From Williamsia sp. 1138 (GTDB lineage Bacteria; Actinomycetota; Actinomycetes; Mycobacteriales; Mycobacteriaceae): a stretch of 64,000 nt of DNA. The position numbers and the translations under genes were made by a program. The DNA is taken from the NCBI RefSeq assembly GCF_002095435.2, contig NZ_MJEJ02000041.1:1-64000 (forward strand), written 5' to 3'. A model generated the notes under the pieces. That model was not told the DNA's origin and did not search any database. It worked only from the letters and a program-made list of their open reading frames with translations. Shown one piece after another: positions 7,817-16,400 of the stretch. Each line of letters starts with the position of its first letter. The first letter of the stretch is position 1.

Positions 7817-8740
7817 ATGAGCGGATTGCTCGACGGCAAGGTTGCACTGGTCACCGGTTCCGGACACGGCATCGGACGGGGCCACGCACTCGAACTCGCG
7901 AAACACGGCGCCACCGTGATCGTCAACGACCTGGGTACCTCCCTCGATGGTCAGGGCACCGGCAAAGTCGCCGACGAGGTCGTCCAGATCATCGAAGATC
8001 GTGGTGGCAAGGCGATCTCGGACTTCAGCGATGTCGGTGACGAAGAGTCGGTCGACCTGCTCGTCGAACGCGCGTACTCACAGCTGGGCCGCCTCGACAT
8101 CGTCGTCAACAACGCCGGAATCGTCCGGGACAAAGCCATCTGGAACATGAGTGTCGACGACTTCGATCTCGTGATGCGCGTGCATGTGCGCGGCAGCTGG
8201 TTGACCAGCCGCGCCGTCGCCCGTAAGTGGCGTGACGAATCCAAGGAGACCGGTGGGAAGGTCTACGGCCGCATCATCAACACCACATCCGGTGCCGGCC
8301 TGCAGGGCCACTTCGGACAGACCAACTACAGCGCAGCAAAGGCGGCCATCGTTGGTCTGACGCAGACGCTCAGTCTCGAACTGGCGTCGACGGGTGCAAC
8401 GGTCAACGCCATCAGCCCGGGTGGGCGCACTCGCATGTCCGCCACCATGGCCGGCGCCGCAGCTCCGATCGAACCCGATGAGCGTTCCGAGGACGAGTTC
8501 GATCCCAAGGATCCGTCTCTGGGTTCGCCGGTCGTCGCGTGGCTTGCGAGCCCGGAAGCCGGACACGTCAGCGGCCAGGTCATCAAGGCGCTCGGCGAGA
8601 ACATCCAGTGGCTCAAGGGCTGGACACCCATCAGCGTGGTGTCCAACGGTGGAAAACGTTGGGATGCCAACAAGCTCGGTAGCATCATGGGTATCGACCT
8701 GTTCGGTACGCGCGCCTCGGGTCTACGTATGGGCGGATAG
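7817..8740 (+). CDS. Short-chain dehydrogenase of the 3-hydroxyacyl-CoA type
   Basis: A 307-residue SDR with GSGHGIGRGHAL, then VNDLG, NNAGIVRD and the catalytic YSAAK. The long insertion and the VNDLG end of strand two resemble the dehydrogenase domain of peroxisomal multifunctional enzyme 2 and its actinobacterial relatives, which oxidise 3-hydroxyacyl-CoAs. The start follows AAGAGGGAG. It sits in the P450-hydratase operon five bases ahead of a second hydratase, as expected for consecutive beta-oxidation steps. Confidence 0.85.
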   Translation: MSGLLDGKVALVTGSGHGIGRGHALELAKHGATVIVNDLGTSLDGQGTGKVADEVVQIIEDRGGKAISDFSDVGDEESVDLLVERAYSQLGRLDIVVNNAGIVRDKAIWNMSVDDFDLVMRVHVRGSWLTSRAVARKWRDESKETGGKVYGRIINTTSGAGLQGHFGQTNYSAAKAAIVGLTQTLSLELASTGATVNAISPGGRTRMSATMAGAAAPIEPDERSEDEFDPKDPSLGSPVVAWLASPEAGHVSGQVIKALGENIQWLKGWTPISVVSNGGKRWDANKLGSIMGIDLFGTRASGLRMGG

Positions 8741-8745
8741 TCGCG

Positions 8746-9558
8746 ATGTCGTCTTCGCCGCGTCCGCCCGAAGGGGACTGGCTGGGCACTCCGTTCCTCG
8801 ACCTGGAACGACGCGGCCCCTTCGCGGTGGTGACGGTGGATCGTCCGGACGCGCGCAATGCGCTGAGTCCGGCGATGTACTTCGGTCTGCGATACGCCAT
8901 TGCTCACTGCGAGGCAGATCCGAATATCCACGGGTTGATCCTGACCGGCACCGGTGACGTCTTCATACCCGGTGGCGATCTCGGACGGACCGGTGTCGAC
9001 GACTGGATGGACATGGGCCATCTCGGAATGGACGCCACTCCGTTCGACTCGCTGCGCGTCACGTCGTTGCCCGTCGTGGTGGCTGTCAACGGCATCTGCC
9101 AGGGTGGCGGGTTCATGATCACGCTCTGCAGCGATATCTCGGTGGTCAGCGAGCGGGCGACCTTCCGGGTCCCGGAACTCCTCCGCGGCATCAGCGATAC
9201 GTACTACGCGCAGATTCTGGCGCGGACCATCGGCCCGGTCCGGACCCGGGATCTCATGCTGACCGGACGGGTGCTCACCGCTGATGAAGCACTGGACTGG
9301 GGACTCGTGAACCGGGTCGTACCGCACGACCAGCTCATGGAACGCGCGACCGAGATCTTGACCGGTATCTGCCGGACCGCGCCGGTAGCGCGACTCGACA
9401 TCAAGAAGAGCCTGGACGACTATCTTGGGCTGTTCGATCGGATCGCCATGCGGCAGAGCCAAACCGGAGCCGAGGCAATCGAGGGATTTCGTGCCTTCAA
9501 GGAACGCCGCTCACCCTCCTGGGTGCCCGAAGAGCTTCGCGTCGAAGGCCGCCTCTAA
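8746..9558 (+). CDS. Enoyl-CoA hydratase/isomerase
   Basis: A 270-residue crotonase with oxyanion-hole segments VFIPGGDLG and NGICQGGGFMI, and an active-site loop FRVPELLRGISD. It is the last gene of the rightward P450 operon. The departure from the usual GGxxR pattern after the active-site loop suggests a substrate other than straight-chain enoyl-CoA, but it does not define one. Confidence 0.85.
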   Translation: MSSSPRPPEGDWLGTPFLDLERRGPFAVVTVDRPDARNALSPAMYFGLRYAIAHCEADPNIHGLILTGTGDVFIPGGDLGRTGVDDWMDMGHLGMDATPFDSLRVTSLPVVVAVNGICQGGGFMITLCSDISVVSERATFRVPELLRGISDTYYAQILARTIGPVRTRDLMLTGRVLTADEALDWGLVNRVVPHDQLMERATEILTGICRTAPVARLDIKKSLDDYLGLFDRIAMRQSQTGAEAIEGFRAFKERRSPSWVPEELRVEGRL

Positions 9559-9559
9559 T

Positions 9560-9624
9560 CCGATGATGTGCCCTTTTGGCGGACCCGACCTGGGGTTATG
9601 TTCGCCAAAAGGGCACATCATCGG
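9560..9624. terminator. Long perfect inverted repeat between convergent operons
   Basis: Two 22-base perfectly complementary arms (9560-9581 and 9603-9624) flank a 21-base loop. The left arm starts one base after the hydratase stop, and the right arm ends five bases before the leftward oxidoreductase stop. A bidirectional terminator is the simplest reading. Confidence 0.7.
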
Positions 9625-9629
9625 TTGGG

Positions 9630-10598
9630 TCAGGGACGGATGATGACCTTGCCGAGCGCTTTGCGGTCGGCTACGTGGCGAAGTGCTGCCGCGGTCTCGG
9701 CCAGTGGGTACACCTCGTGCACATAGGGCGTCAGTGCACCGGTCGCGAACAGTCGGTGTAGTTCGGCCCGGCCTTGCTTTTCGACGTCGGGATGATGGAT
9801 GGACATCGTTCCGATGTCCACGCTTGTGATCGTGATCCCCTTGAGTAGAACAAGATTGAGTGGGATCGCCGGTATCTCGCCGGATGCGTAGCCGACGGTG
9901 ACGAACGTTCCTCCGCGGCGCAGGGCCCGCAGCGCGGATTCCGACGCTGCGCCGCCCACAGGGTCGACGACAACATGTGCGCCCTCACCGGTGATCTCCT
10001 TGATTCGACGCCGCAGATCCTCGTTCCGATAGTCGACGGCCGCGGTGGCTCCTCTGTCGAGGCAGAACGCCGTCTTCTCGTGGCCGGAGGCCGCCGCGAT
10101 CACCCGAGCGCCGAGATGGCGGGCGAGATCGACCGTCGCCAGCCCGACACCACCGGCTGCACCGATGACGACGATCCAGTCACCGCGGCGGATTCCGCCC
10201 GCAGTGCTCAGCGCGTGGTAGGCCGTCGTGTACGCGACCCCGAAGCCCGCAGCGGCGTCGAAGTCGACGGCGTCCGGCATTCGCTGCACCTGACCTGCGG
10301 GAAGAGTCACACACTCTGCGAACGCCCCGGTGGGGACGGTGCCGTACACACGGTCGCCAGGGGCGAAGCCGCTGTCGGTGCCGGCGTCTGTCACGACGCC
10401 GGCGAACTCGCTTCCTGGCACGTAGGGCAACGGGGTCGAGCGCTGGTACTCATCGGCCAGCACGAGCACGTCGGGAAAGTTGACTGCGGCTGACCGCACG
10501 GCCACCAGGACGTCATCCGCCGCCGGTTCGGGGTCGGGAAACTCTCCGACCTCGATCACCTCCGGTGGACCGTACTGCCGGCAGATCGCTGCACGCAT
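9630..10598 (-). CDS. Zinc-independent medium-chain NADPH:quinone/enoyl oxidoreductase
   Basis: A 322-residue MDR-family protein of the quinone oxidoreductase/enoyl reductase branch: N-terminal GroES-like domain (YGPPEVIEVGEF) and a Rossmann motif AAGGVGLATVDLA near residue 150. The structural zinc cysteines of alcohol dehydrogenases are absent. It would reduce a quinone or an enoyl thioester with NADPH. It starts nine bases after the TetR stop and is the last gene of the leftward kinase operon. Confidence 0.85.
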   Translation of the reverse strand: MRAAICRQYGPPEVIEVGEFPDPEPAADDVLVAVRSAAVNFPDVLVLADEYQRSTPLPYVPGSEFAGVVTDAGTDSGFAPGDRVYGTVPTGAFAECVTLPAGQVQRMPDAVDFDAAAGFGVAYTTAYHALSTAGGIRRGDWIVVIGAAGGVGLATVDLARHLGARVIAAASGHEKTAFCLDRGATAAVDYRNEDLRRRIKEITGEGAHVVVDPVGGAASESALRALRRGGTFVTVGYASGEIPAIPLNLVLLKGITITSVDIGTMSIHHPDVEKQGRAELHRLFATGALTPYVHEVYPLAETAAALRHVADRKALGKVIIRP

Positions 10599-10607
10599 AT
10601 GAGAAAC

Positions 10608-11219
10608 CTATTCTGCTCCAAGCCCTTTCAGGCAGAACGAGATGAAGTAATCGACATCGTCGGCGACCGCGGGCTGGTCCAACGAGAGTTGTCTGCGCAT
10701 CATTCCCAGCGCCGCCGTGAACACCGTGTCGGTGGCGCGATCAGGTTCGTCGATACCCAATTCGGAGACGGGCCGGTACAGCAGATCGCGTAACGGCTGG
10801 GTGACCCGCAGGTCTGCCTGCCCCGAGTTCTGGGTGACGCTGAGTTGCCGGGTGACCGCCCGACTCATGTTCGCGAGCTGGGGATCACCCACCTGTGCGA
10901 GCACGCCCCTGATCCACCGGGCGATCTGCGCAGTGGGTTCGGATTCCTTGGACATCTGGTGGTCGAGATACGACGCAACGATTCCGATACCGCGCTCCAT
11001 CACGGCCAGGATCAAATCGTCCTTGCCCGTGAAGTATCGGTAAAAGGTCTTGTTCGAGGTACCCGCTTCGGCAACGATGTCGGACACCCTCGGGTCGGCG
11101 GGAGTGGTCCGTTCCATCACGGCAGCCGCGGCGACCAGGATTCGCTCGACATCGGCAGTCGCCTGGCGCTGCCTCTTGTCCAGCGCCCGGTCGACCGCCG
11201 CGGTTGCACGTGAACTCAT
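10608..11219 (-). CDS. TetR-family transcriptional regulator
   Basis: A 203-residue regulator with an N-terminal helix-turn-helix (VSDIVAEAGTSNKTFYRYF) and a helical ligand domain. The start at 11219 has CAGGAG nine bases upstream. It lies within the kinase-SDR-ACAD operon and probably represses it in response to an acyl-CoA. The palindrome at 14419-14437 in front of the operon is the obvious candidate target. Confidence 0.85.
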   Translation of the reverse strand: MSSRATAAVDRALDKRQRQATADVERILVAAAAVMERTTPADPRVSDIVAEAGTSNKTFYRYFTGKDDLILAVMERGIGIVASYLDHQMSKESEPTAQIARWIRGVLAQVGDPQLANMSRAVTRQLSVTQNSGQADLRVTQPLRDLLYRPVSELGIDEPDRATDTVFTAALGMMRRQLSLDQPAVADDVDYFISFCLKGLGAE

Positions 11220-11266
11220 TTGCGACTCCTGATGATGACTGCGAGATTCGAGGATATCGCTCGTCG

Positions 11267-12586
11267 TCACGGACCGTTCGGAGGTCCGGCCGGTACCGTC
11301 GGTACGGCGTCGACCAGATCGCCGTACTTGATCTGCGCCGCCTCGATCTTGCGTCCGAGGAACTGCGACGGCCACATGGGGTCGTCGGCCTTGTAACCCT
11401 TGAGCAGGCCGCGAGCCAGATTCATCTTGTGGACGTCGGTGGGTCCGTCGGCCAGTCCCAGGGCGATGCCGGTCATCAGCATGTCCACAAGTGGTAGCTG
11501 CTCGGTGGCCCCCAGCCCGCCGTGGATCTGGATGGCCCGCAGGGTGATCGACTGGAGCACCTTGGGTGTGAGCACCTTGAGAGCACCGATGTCGGTTCGG
11601 GCCGCGTGCTCACCGCGTTCGTCGATCAGCCAGGCAGCGTGCAGCACGGCCAAGCGGAACGGCATGAGCTCGGTGTAGGAGTCGGCGATCGCGGCCTGCA
11701 CCAGCTGCTTGTCGGCGAGCAACGAGCCTTTGGTCTCACGACTCAGGGCCCGTTCGGCCATCATGTCGATGGCTTTCTGGGCGACACCGATGGACCGCAT
11801 GGCGTGATGCAATCGGCCGCCGGCCAGCCGGGACTGGGCGACCTCGAACCCGGCGCCCTCGGTGCCGAGCATCGCATCACTGCTGACCCGGACGCTCTCG
11901 TAGCGGACCAGTGAATGTCCGGGTTCGTGCCGGTGGGCTCCGAACAGGTGGTGACTGGCCTCGATGACCACACCTTCGGATTCGGCCGGGACCAGGAAGG
12001 TGGTGGCGCCTTTGTGGACCGAGACGTCGGGGTTGGTGATCGCGACGACGATAAAGAACGATGCGACCGCCGCGTTCGACGACCAGTATTTGCTGCCGGT
12101 GATGATCCAGTCGTCGCCGTCGCGCTCGGCGCGGGTGGTGAACACACCCGGATCGGCCCCGCCTTGGGGTTCGGTCATCGAGAAGCACGAGAAGACCTCA
12201 CCGGCGAGCAGCGGCGCGAGGTAGCGCTCACGTTGAGCGTCGGTCCCGAACCGGGCCAGGATCTCGGCGTTGCCGGTGTCGGGTGCCTGGGTGCCGAAGA
12301 TGATGGGTCCCCAGTCGGTCCGACCGAGGATTTCGTTGATGAGTGTCAGTTTGACGGCACCGTAACCCTGTCCACCGAGCTCGGGGCCCAGGTGCGCGGC
12401 CCACAATCCTTGATCGCGGACTCGTTGTTTGAGTGGGTCGACGATCTTGCGACGCTCATCGTCGAGTGGCAGATACTCACATCCGGGGAAGAGGACGTCG
12501 AGGGGCTCGACTTCCTGCTCGACGAATGTTTTTATCCAGTCGAGCTTTTCCTGGAATTCCGGTTCGGTGGAAAAGTCCCATGTCAT
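11267..12586 (-). CDS. ACAD10/ACAD11-like acyl-CoA dehydrogenase
   Basis: A 439-residue acyl-CoA dehydrogenase of the long FadE36/ACAD11 type, with FSMTEPQGGADP in the FAD-contact region, SKYWSSNAA and a late IHGGLGATE segment. In animals this domain is fused behind an aminoglycoside-phosphotransferase-like kinase in ACAD10 and ACAD11; here that kinase is encoded two genes upstream. Known systems of this kind use phosphorylation of a hydroxyacyl-CoA followed by elimination on the dehydrogenase. ATG 12586 (AAGGAG upstream) is preferred to TTG 12592. Confidence 0.85.
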   Translation of the reverse strand: MTWDFSTEPEFQEKLDWIKTFVEQEVEPLDVLFPGCEYLPLDDERRKIVDPLKQRVRDQGLWAAHLGPELGGQGYGAVKLTLINEILGRTDWGPIIFGTQAPDTGNAEILARFGTDAQRERYLAPLLAGEVFSCFSMTEPQGGADPGVFTTRAERDGDDWIITGSKYWSSNAAVASFFIVVAITNPDVSVHKGATTFLVPAESEGVVIEASHHLFGAHRHEPGHSLVRYESVRVSSDAMLGTEGAGFEVAQSRLAGGRLHHAMRSIGVAQKAIDMMAERALSRETKGSLLADKQLVQAAIADSYTELMPFRLAVLHAAWLIDERGEHAARTDIGALKVLTPKVLQSITLRAIQIHGGLGATEQLPLVDMLMTGIALGLADGPTDVHKMNLARGLLKGYKADDPMWPSQFLGRKIEAAQIKYGDLVDAVPTVPAGPPNGP

Positions 12587-12605
12587 GGTCAATGCTCCTT
12601 CGTGT

Positions 12606-13367
12606 TCACGGGATGCCGCCGTCGACCCGAAGGGTCGCGCCGCTGGTGTAGCTGGATGCGCCGGACATCAGATAGAGGGCGGCGCCGATGATTTCGGGTG
12701 GATCGCCGGCCCGCTGTAGGGCGTGGGCTTTGGTTGCCTCTTTGGTCGCCTCGAGATCCCAATGTTTGCTGACGTCGGTGTAGAACGGCCCGGACATCAG
12801 TGTGTTGACGCGGACGGTGGGTCCCAGGGTCAGTGCCAGGCCCTCGGTGAGTGCGTTGAGCCCGGCTTTGGCCGCGGCGTAGGGAATGATCCAGGGCGCT
12901 GGCCGGATGGAACCAGTCGAGCTGACGTTGATGATCGATCCACCGCCGGCCTTCGCCATCCGCTCACCGAAGAGGACCGAAAGGCGGAAAGGTCCTTTAA
13001 GATTGAGGTTGACCACCGAGTCGAACATCTTCTCGCTGATGTCGGACACCGAGTCGTAGACCGGGGACATTCCGGCATTGTTGATCAGGACATCCGCGCG
13101 ACCAAATCGGTCGTAGACGGCGTCGGTCAGTCCGTCGAGTTGATCCCAGCGACCGACGTGAACCCCGAAAGGCATGGCGGTGCGGCCGGTCGCGTCCTCG
13201 ATTTCCTTGGCCGTGGTCGCGCACGACTCGAAGTCGCGACTGGCGATCACCACATCGGCCCCGCACTGCGCCGCACCGAAAGCCATCTGACGCCCCAGGC
13301 CGCGGCTCCCGCCGGTGACGACGACCACCTTGTCGGTCAGATCGAACAGAGTATCGGCATATCCCAT
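12606..13367 (-). CDS. Short-chain dehydrogenase/reductase
   Basis: A 253-residue classical SDR with GGSRGLG, NNAGMSP, a serine in NVSST and the catalytic YAAAK. It sits between the kinase and the dehydrogenase; the kinase stop is directly in front of its ATG. GTG 13376, overlapping the kinase stop, is an alternative start. In the levulinate-type pathway an SDR interconverts 3- and 4-oxygenated acyl-CoAs, and the context suggests a comparable step. Confidence 0.85.
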   Translation of the reverse strand: MGYADTLFDLTDKVVVVTGGSRGLGRQMAFGAAQCGADVVIASRDFESCATTAKEIEDATGRTAMPFGVHVGRWDQLDGLTDAVYDRFGRADVLINNAGMSPVYDSVSDISEKMFDSVVNLNLKGPFRLSVLFGERMAKAGGGSIINVSSTGSIRPAPWIIPYAAAKAGLNALTEGLALTLGPTVRVNTLMSGPFYTDVSKHWDLEATKEATKAHALQRAGDPPEIIGAALYLMSGASSYTSGATLRVDGGIP

Positions 13368-13368
13368 G

Positions 13369-14388
13369 TCACACACTCTCTTTCTGCGTGGTCAGGTCGG
13401 CGGCGGTCGCGATCAGGTCGAGGATCAGTGGGCCGAAAGTCTCGATCTTGTCGTCCTTGCGGTCGCCCTTGACCAGTGCCGCGTAGCTCTTCTCGAGGAC
13501 CACACCGAGTTTCCAGTTGGCCAGCACCAGGTAGTAGTGGATGTCAGCTGTCGACCGCCCGCTGATCTTCTCGTAATGGGCGATCAGTTCTGACCGTTTC
13601 GGCATGCCCTCGAGGTCGACGTAGAAGTCGGTCTTCGGGGATTCGCCGTCCCAGCCCAGCAGTGCCCAACCGAGGTCGAGCAGGGGATCACCGATGGTGG
13701 TCATCTCCCAGTCGATGATCGCCGCGAGCTTCGCCGGCGCACCGTTCTCGAACATCACGTTCGCAAATTGATAGTCGCCGTGCATGATTCCCGGAGACCA
13801 GCTGGCCGGCCGGTTGTTGCGAAGCCAGTCCGCGGCTACGTCGAGCCCGGGGAGTTCACGGAACCGGTAGCTTTCCAAGAACGCGAGCCAGCGGTCTACC
13901 TGACGTTCGTGAAAGTTCTCCGGCCGTCCGAATCCCGTCAGACCGCGGGCCTGCCAGTCCACCTTGGACAGCTGGGCTATTCCGCCGACCAGTTCGAACG
14001 CCAGCTCGCCGCGGGCTTTGAGGTCGGTGTCGAACGGCGCGGCCCACGACCCTGTCGGGCTCCACCCGTCGATGGCCTCCATCAGATAGAACGGCGATCC
14101 CAGTACCTCGCCGGTCGGCTCGCCACCGATGAGTTCGGCGTGAGGAACTTCAGAACCCTTGAGTGCGGCCAGTAGTCGTAACTCACGGCGCAACCCATCG
14201 AGCCGGGCATCGTCGGCGCCCGTCGGCGGCATCCGCAGCACACCGGTGAGGCCACTACGTGTGACAGTGAACAGCTCGTTCTGAGATCCACCGGTCAGGC
14301 GTTCGATCTCCGGTGCCTCACCGATGCCGGGTGCCCCGACGTCATCGAGCCATTTGGCCAACGCGGCCTTGTCTTCTTGATTTTCCAC
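13369..14388 (-). CDS. APH-family acyl-CoA kinase-like protein
   Basis: A 339-residue aminoglycoside-phosphotransferase-fold protein: nucleotide loop GGSQNELF, catalytic IMHGDYQFANV near residue 200 and metal-binding IDWEMTTIGD. Relatives found beside FadE36-like dehydrogenases are the kinase half of ACAD10/ACAD11 and LvaA of levulinate catabolism, which phosphorylates the 4-hydroxyl of an acyl-CoA. It is the first gene of the operon and is preceded by a clear palindrome. Antibiotic modification is unlikely in this context. Confidence 0.85.
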   Translation of the reverse strand: MENQEDKAALAKWLDDVGAPGIGEAPEIERLTGGSQNELFTVTRSGLTGVLRMPPTGADDARLDGLRRELRLLAALKGSEVPHAELIGGEPTGEVLGSPFYLMEAIDGWSPTGSWAAPFDTDLKARGELAFELVGGIAQLSKVDWQARGLTGFGRPENFHERQVDRWLAFLESYRFRELPGLDVAADWLRNNRPASWSPGIMHGDYQFANVMFENGAPAKLAAIIDWEMTTIGDPLLDLGWALLGWDGESPKTDFYVDLEGMPKRSELIAHYEKISGRSTADIHYYLVLANWKLGVVLEKSYAALVKGDRKDDKIETFGPLILDLIATAADLTTQKESV

Positions 14389-14418
14389 AGCTACCTCCGA
14401 ATCGAGAATGTCGATACC

Positions 14419-14437
14419 TGGAGAATAGCGTTCTCCA
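14419..14437. promoter_or_regulatory. Palindromic operator upstream of the kinase operon
   Basis: TGGAGAA-TAGCG-TTCTCCA has seven-base perfect arms and a five-base spacer and lies 31 bases before the kinase start. A further half site (TGGAGG) follows at 14441. The TetR gene four genes downstream in the same operon is the likely regulator. Confidence 0.55.
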
Positions 14438-14617
14438 TTATGGAGGTCAAGAGGTTCCCAAAATGAGGTTCAGATGTGACCGCCAGCCGTGCTGGATGTT
14501 GACTCGCCAGGTCGCACGGCCCTATGGTCGGGGACATCGGTTCGGCGCGTGGATGATTGGATCGCACTCGAACGGATGTGGGTGACTTGGCCCGGTTCTC
14601 GGTGGAGAGGATGAGGA

Positions 14618-15442
14618 ATGCCTTCAGTAGTGGGCTTTGTCGGTGCGGGCCAGATGGGTGAGCCCATGGTGATACGCATGCTCGCGGCGGGCCACGAAGT
14701 GCATGTGTATGCCCGCAGGGACAAAGTACTGGACAGATTGCGGGCCCGGGGAGCGTATTCGGCACCGTCAGTGGCGGAGCTCGGGCCGTGCGACGTCGTC
14801 GTCTGCACGCTGTTCTTAGACCTGCAGCTCGAGGATGTGGCGCTGGGCAACGGAGGTCTCATCGCTGCGATGAAAGTCGGAAGCACGTTGGTCTCGCACA
14901 CCACGGGTAGCGTCGAGACGATCCGTCGACTCGCCGACGTTGCGGCAGCGGGCGGGGTAAACGTGGTCGACGCGCCCATCAGTGGGACTGCGGATGAGAT
15001 CCTTGCCGGTACGTTGACTGTGTTGCTCGGCGGAGACCTCGAGCCGATCAACCGCGCAGTGCCAATCCTGGAAAGCTATGCACAACAGATTGTTCGGACC
15101 GGAGAGCTCGGATCTGCGTTGAAGGTGAAACTGATCAACAACCTGCTGTTCGCCGCCAACCTCCAACTGGTTGCGGACGCTGTGAGGCTCGGCCGGGAAC
15201 TCGGCATCGAAGTTGACGGTCTCTTGGATGCGGTGCAGCACTGCAGCGGTGCCAGCTCGGCATCCAAGCGAGTCGTCGAAGTCGGCGGACTGGCGAACTT
15301 TGTGGACCGGGCGCGCCCGTTTCTCAGCAAGGACATCGCGGTGTGCCTCGATGCGGTGCGAGATCTCGGTGCACAGGAAGGAGTCCTCGGCGACGTCGCC
15401 GTCGACGGACCGCTGGAGTTGCGCGCAGATCCGTCTCGGTGA
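14618..15442 (+). CDS. 3-hydroxyisobutyrate dehydrogenase-like oxidoreductase
   Basis: A 274-residue beta-hydroxyacid dehydrogenase: Rossmann motif GFVGAGQMGEPM at the N-terminus, substrate-loop DAPISGT and the catalytic lysine segment KVKLINNLL near residue 168. Family members oxidise 3-hydroxyacids or reduce semialdehydes with NAD(P). It is monocistronic between divergent and convergent neighbours. ATG 14618 follows GAGGATGAGG; ATG 14611 is out of frame. Confidence 0.85.
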   Translation: MPSVVGFVGAGQMGEPMVIRMLAAGHEVHVYARRDKVLDRLRARGAYSAPSVAELGPCDVVVCTLFLDLQLEDVALGNGGLIAAMKVGSTLVSHTTGSVETIRRLADVAAAGGVNVVDAPISGTADEILAGTLTVLLGGDLEPINRAVPILESYAQQIVRTGELGSALKVKLINNLLFAANLQLVADAVRLGRELGIEVDGLLDAVQHCSGASSASKRVVEVGGLANFVDRARPFLSKDIAVCLDAVRDLGAQEGVLGDVAVDGPLELRADPSR

Positions 15443-15460
15443 ATGGTCCACGACGAGCTG

Positions 15461-15655
15461 TCAGTCCTCGACGACCTTGATCGCGCTCATCGGGCAGCGA
15501 CTTGCGCCGTTGCGTGCTGCGGCCTCCATACCCTGGGGGACAGGAAAATCCGCGTCGGCGGCGTAACCGTCATCGTCGAGTTCGTACAGATCGGGCTCGT
15601 GTAGGGCGCACATCCCGTGCGCCTCGCATTCGTCGAGGGCGATGTGGATCCGCAT
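15461..15655 (-). CDS. 3Fe-4S ferredoxin
   Basis: A 64-residue acidic ferredoxin of the actinobacterial P450-partner type. The cluster cysteines are in CEAHGMC near residue 10 and in SRCP near residue 54. A His replaces the usual fourth Cys, indicating a 3Fe-4S cluster. It begins 28 bases after the phosphatase stop and may be the last gene of the long leftward operon. It could supply electrons to the P450 at 5221-6486. Confidence 0.85.
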   Translation of the reverse strand: MRIHIALDECEAHGMCALHEPDLYELDDDGYAADADFPVPQGMEAAARNGASRCPMSAIKVVED

Positions 15656-15683
15656 GGTGATCTCCTAAGAGTCGTGTGGCAGT

Positions 15684-16400
15684 TCAGGGCGTGTCGCCGA
15701 GGGTGAGTCGGCGTCGCCAGTGGTGTAAGTCGGTCTCCGCGGCGCCGGCGTCGGCGAACCATCCGTCCACGCCGCCAGGCCATCCGGTGAGATGACCGAT
15801 CACTTCGTCGATGGCCTCCGGTGACGTGGTCAGCCAACTGCGCGGCAAGGCGATCGTCGGTGCTGATCTGGGTCCCTTGGCTTTCCACCGATCACGAAGA
15901 AGCGCCATGTTGGCTGTGGTGGCCAGGTAGTCATCTCGGACCGCGCAGGGTTCGACGCCCGCGACCAGCAGCAGTGCGGCAACGACGAGGCCGGTGCGGT
16001 CTTTGCCCGCCGTGCAGTGCACGAGGACCGGTCCGTCGCCGTGGGCGACGATCGCCAGGATCCGGGCGGCCCGATCAGCCTTGGTCTCGAGCGTGGTGAG
16101 GTAGAGAGCGCGCAGGTCGGGGGGTAGGACGTCGCCGGGCGCGGCCGCGTCGTTGAGCGGAAGGGGGTGCACGACGGTGCCGCTGTCCCAGTCGAACCCG
16201 GTGCGTTGCCGCTCTTTGACCGATCGCAGATCGACGACGGTGGCGGGTGGCCACGCACCGACGTGCGCCGGAACGGAGTCGCCGACATGGGGCGCATCGC
16301 TGCGATACAGCACGCCGGAGACGGTGTGCCCGCCTGTGGTCAAGGGCAGACCCCCGACATCTCGCAAGTTCACCAATTGATCGATCGTCGGCGCGCTCAT
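15684..16400 (-). CDS. Protein tyrosine/serine phosphatase, PtpB-like
   Basis: A 238-residue phosphatase with the P-loop HCTAGKDRTG near residue 128 and an N-terminal NLRDVGGLP segment. Both are typical of the tyrosine-phosphatase family 3 that includes mycobacterial PtpB. No signal peptide is visible. Its ATG overlaps the acyl-CoA synthetase stop (ATGA), so it is co-translated with lipid-catabolic enzymes, which is an unusual position for a signalling enzyme. It might act on a phosphorylated metabolite or lipid instead of a protein. Confidence 0.85.
   Translation of the reverse strand: MSAPTIDQLVNLRDVGGLPLTTGGHTVSGVLYRSDAPHVGDSVPAHVGAWPPATVVDLRSVKERQRTGFDWDSGTVVHPLPLNDAAAPGDVLPPDLRALYLTTLETKADRAARILAIVAHGDGPVLVHCTAGKDRTGLVVAALLLVAGVEPCAVRDDYLATTANMALLRDRWKAKGPRSAPTIALPRSWLTTSPEAIDEVIGHLTGWPGGVDGWFADAGAAETDLHHWRRRLTLGDTP

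Noticed and set aside
13369-14388. An aminoglycoside resistance gene
   Set aside because: The fold is that of a phosphotransferase, but pairing with an ACAD11-like dehydrogenase and an SDR points to acyl-CoA metabolism.
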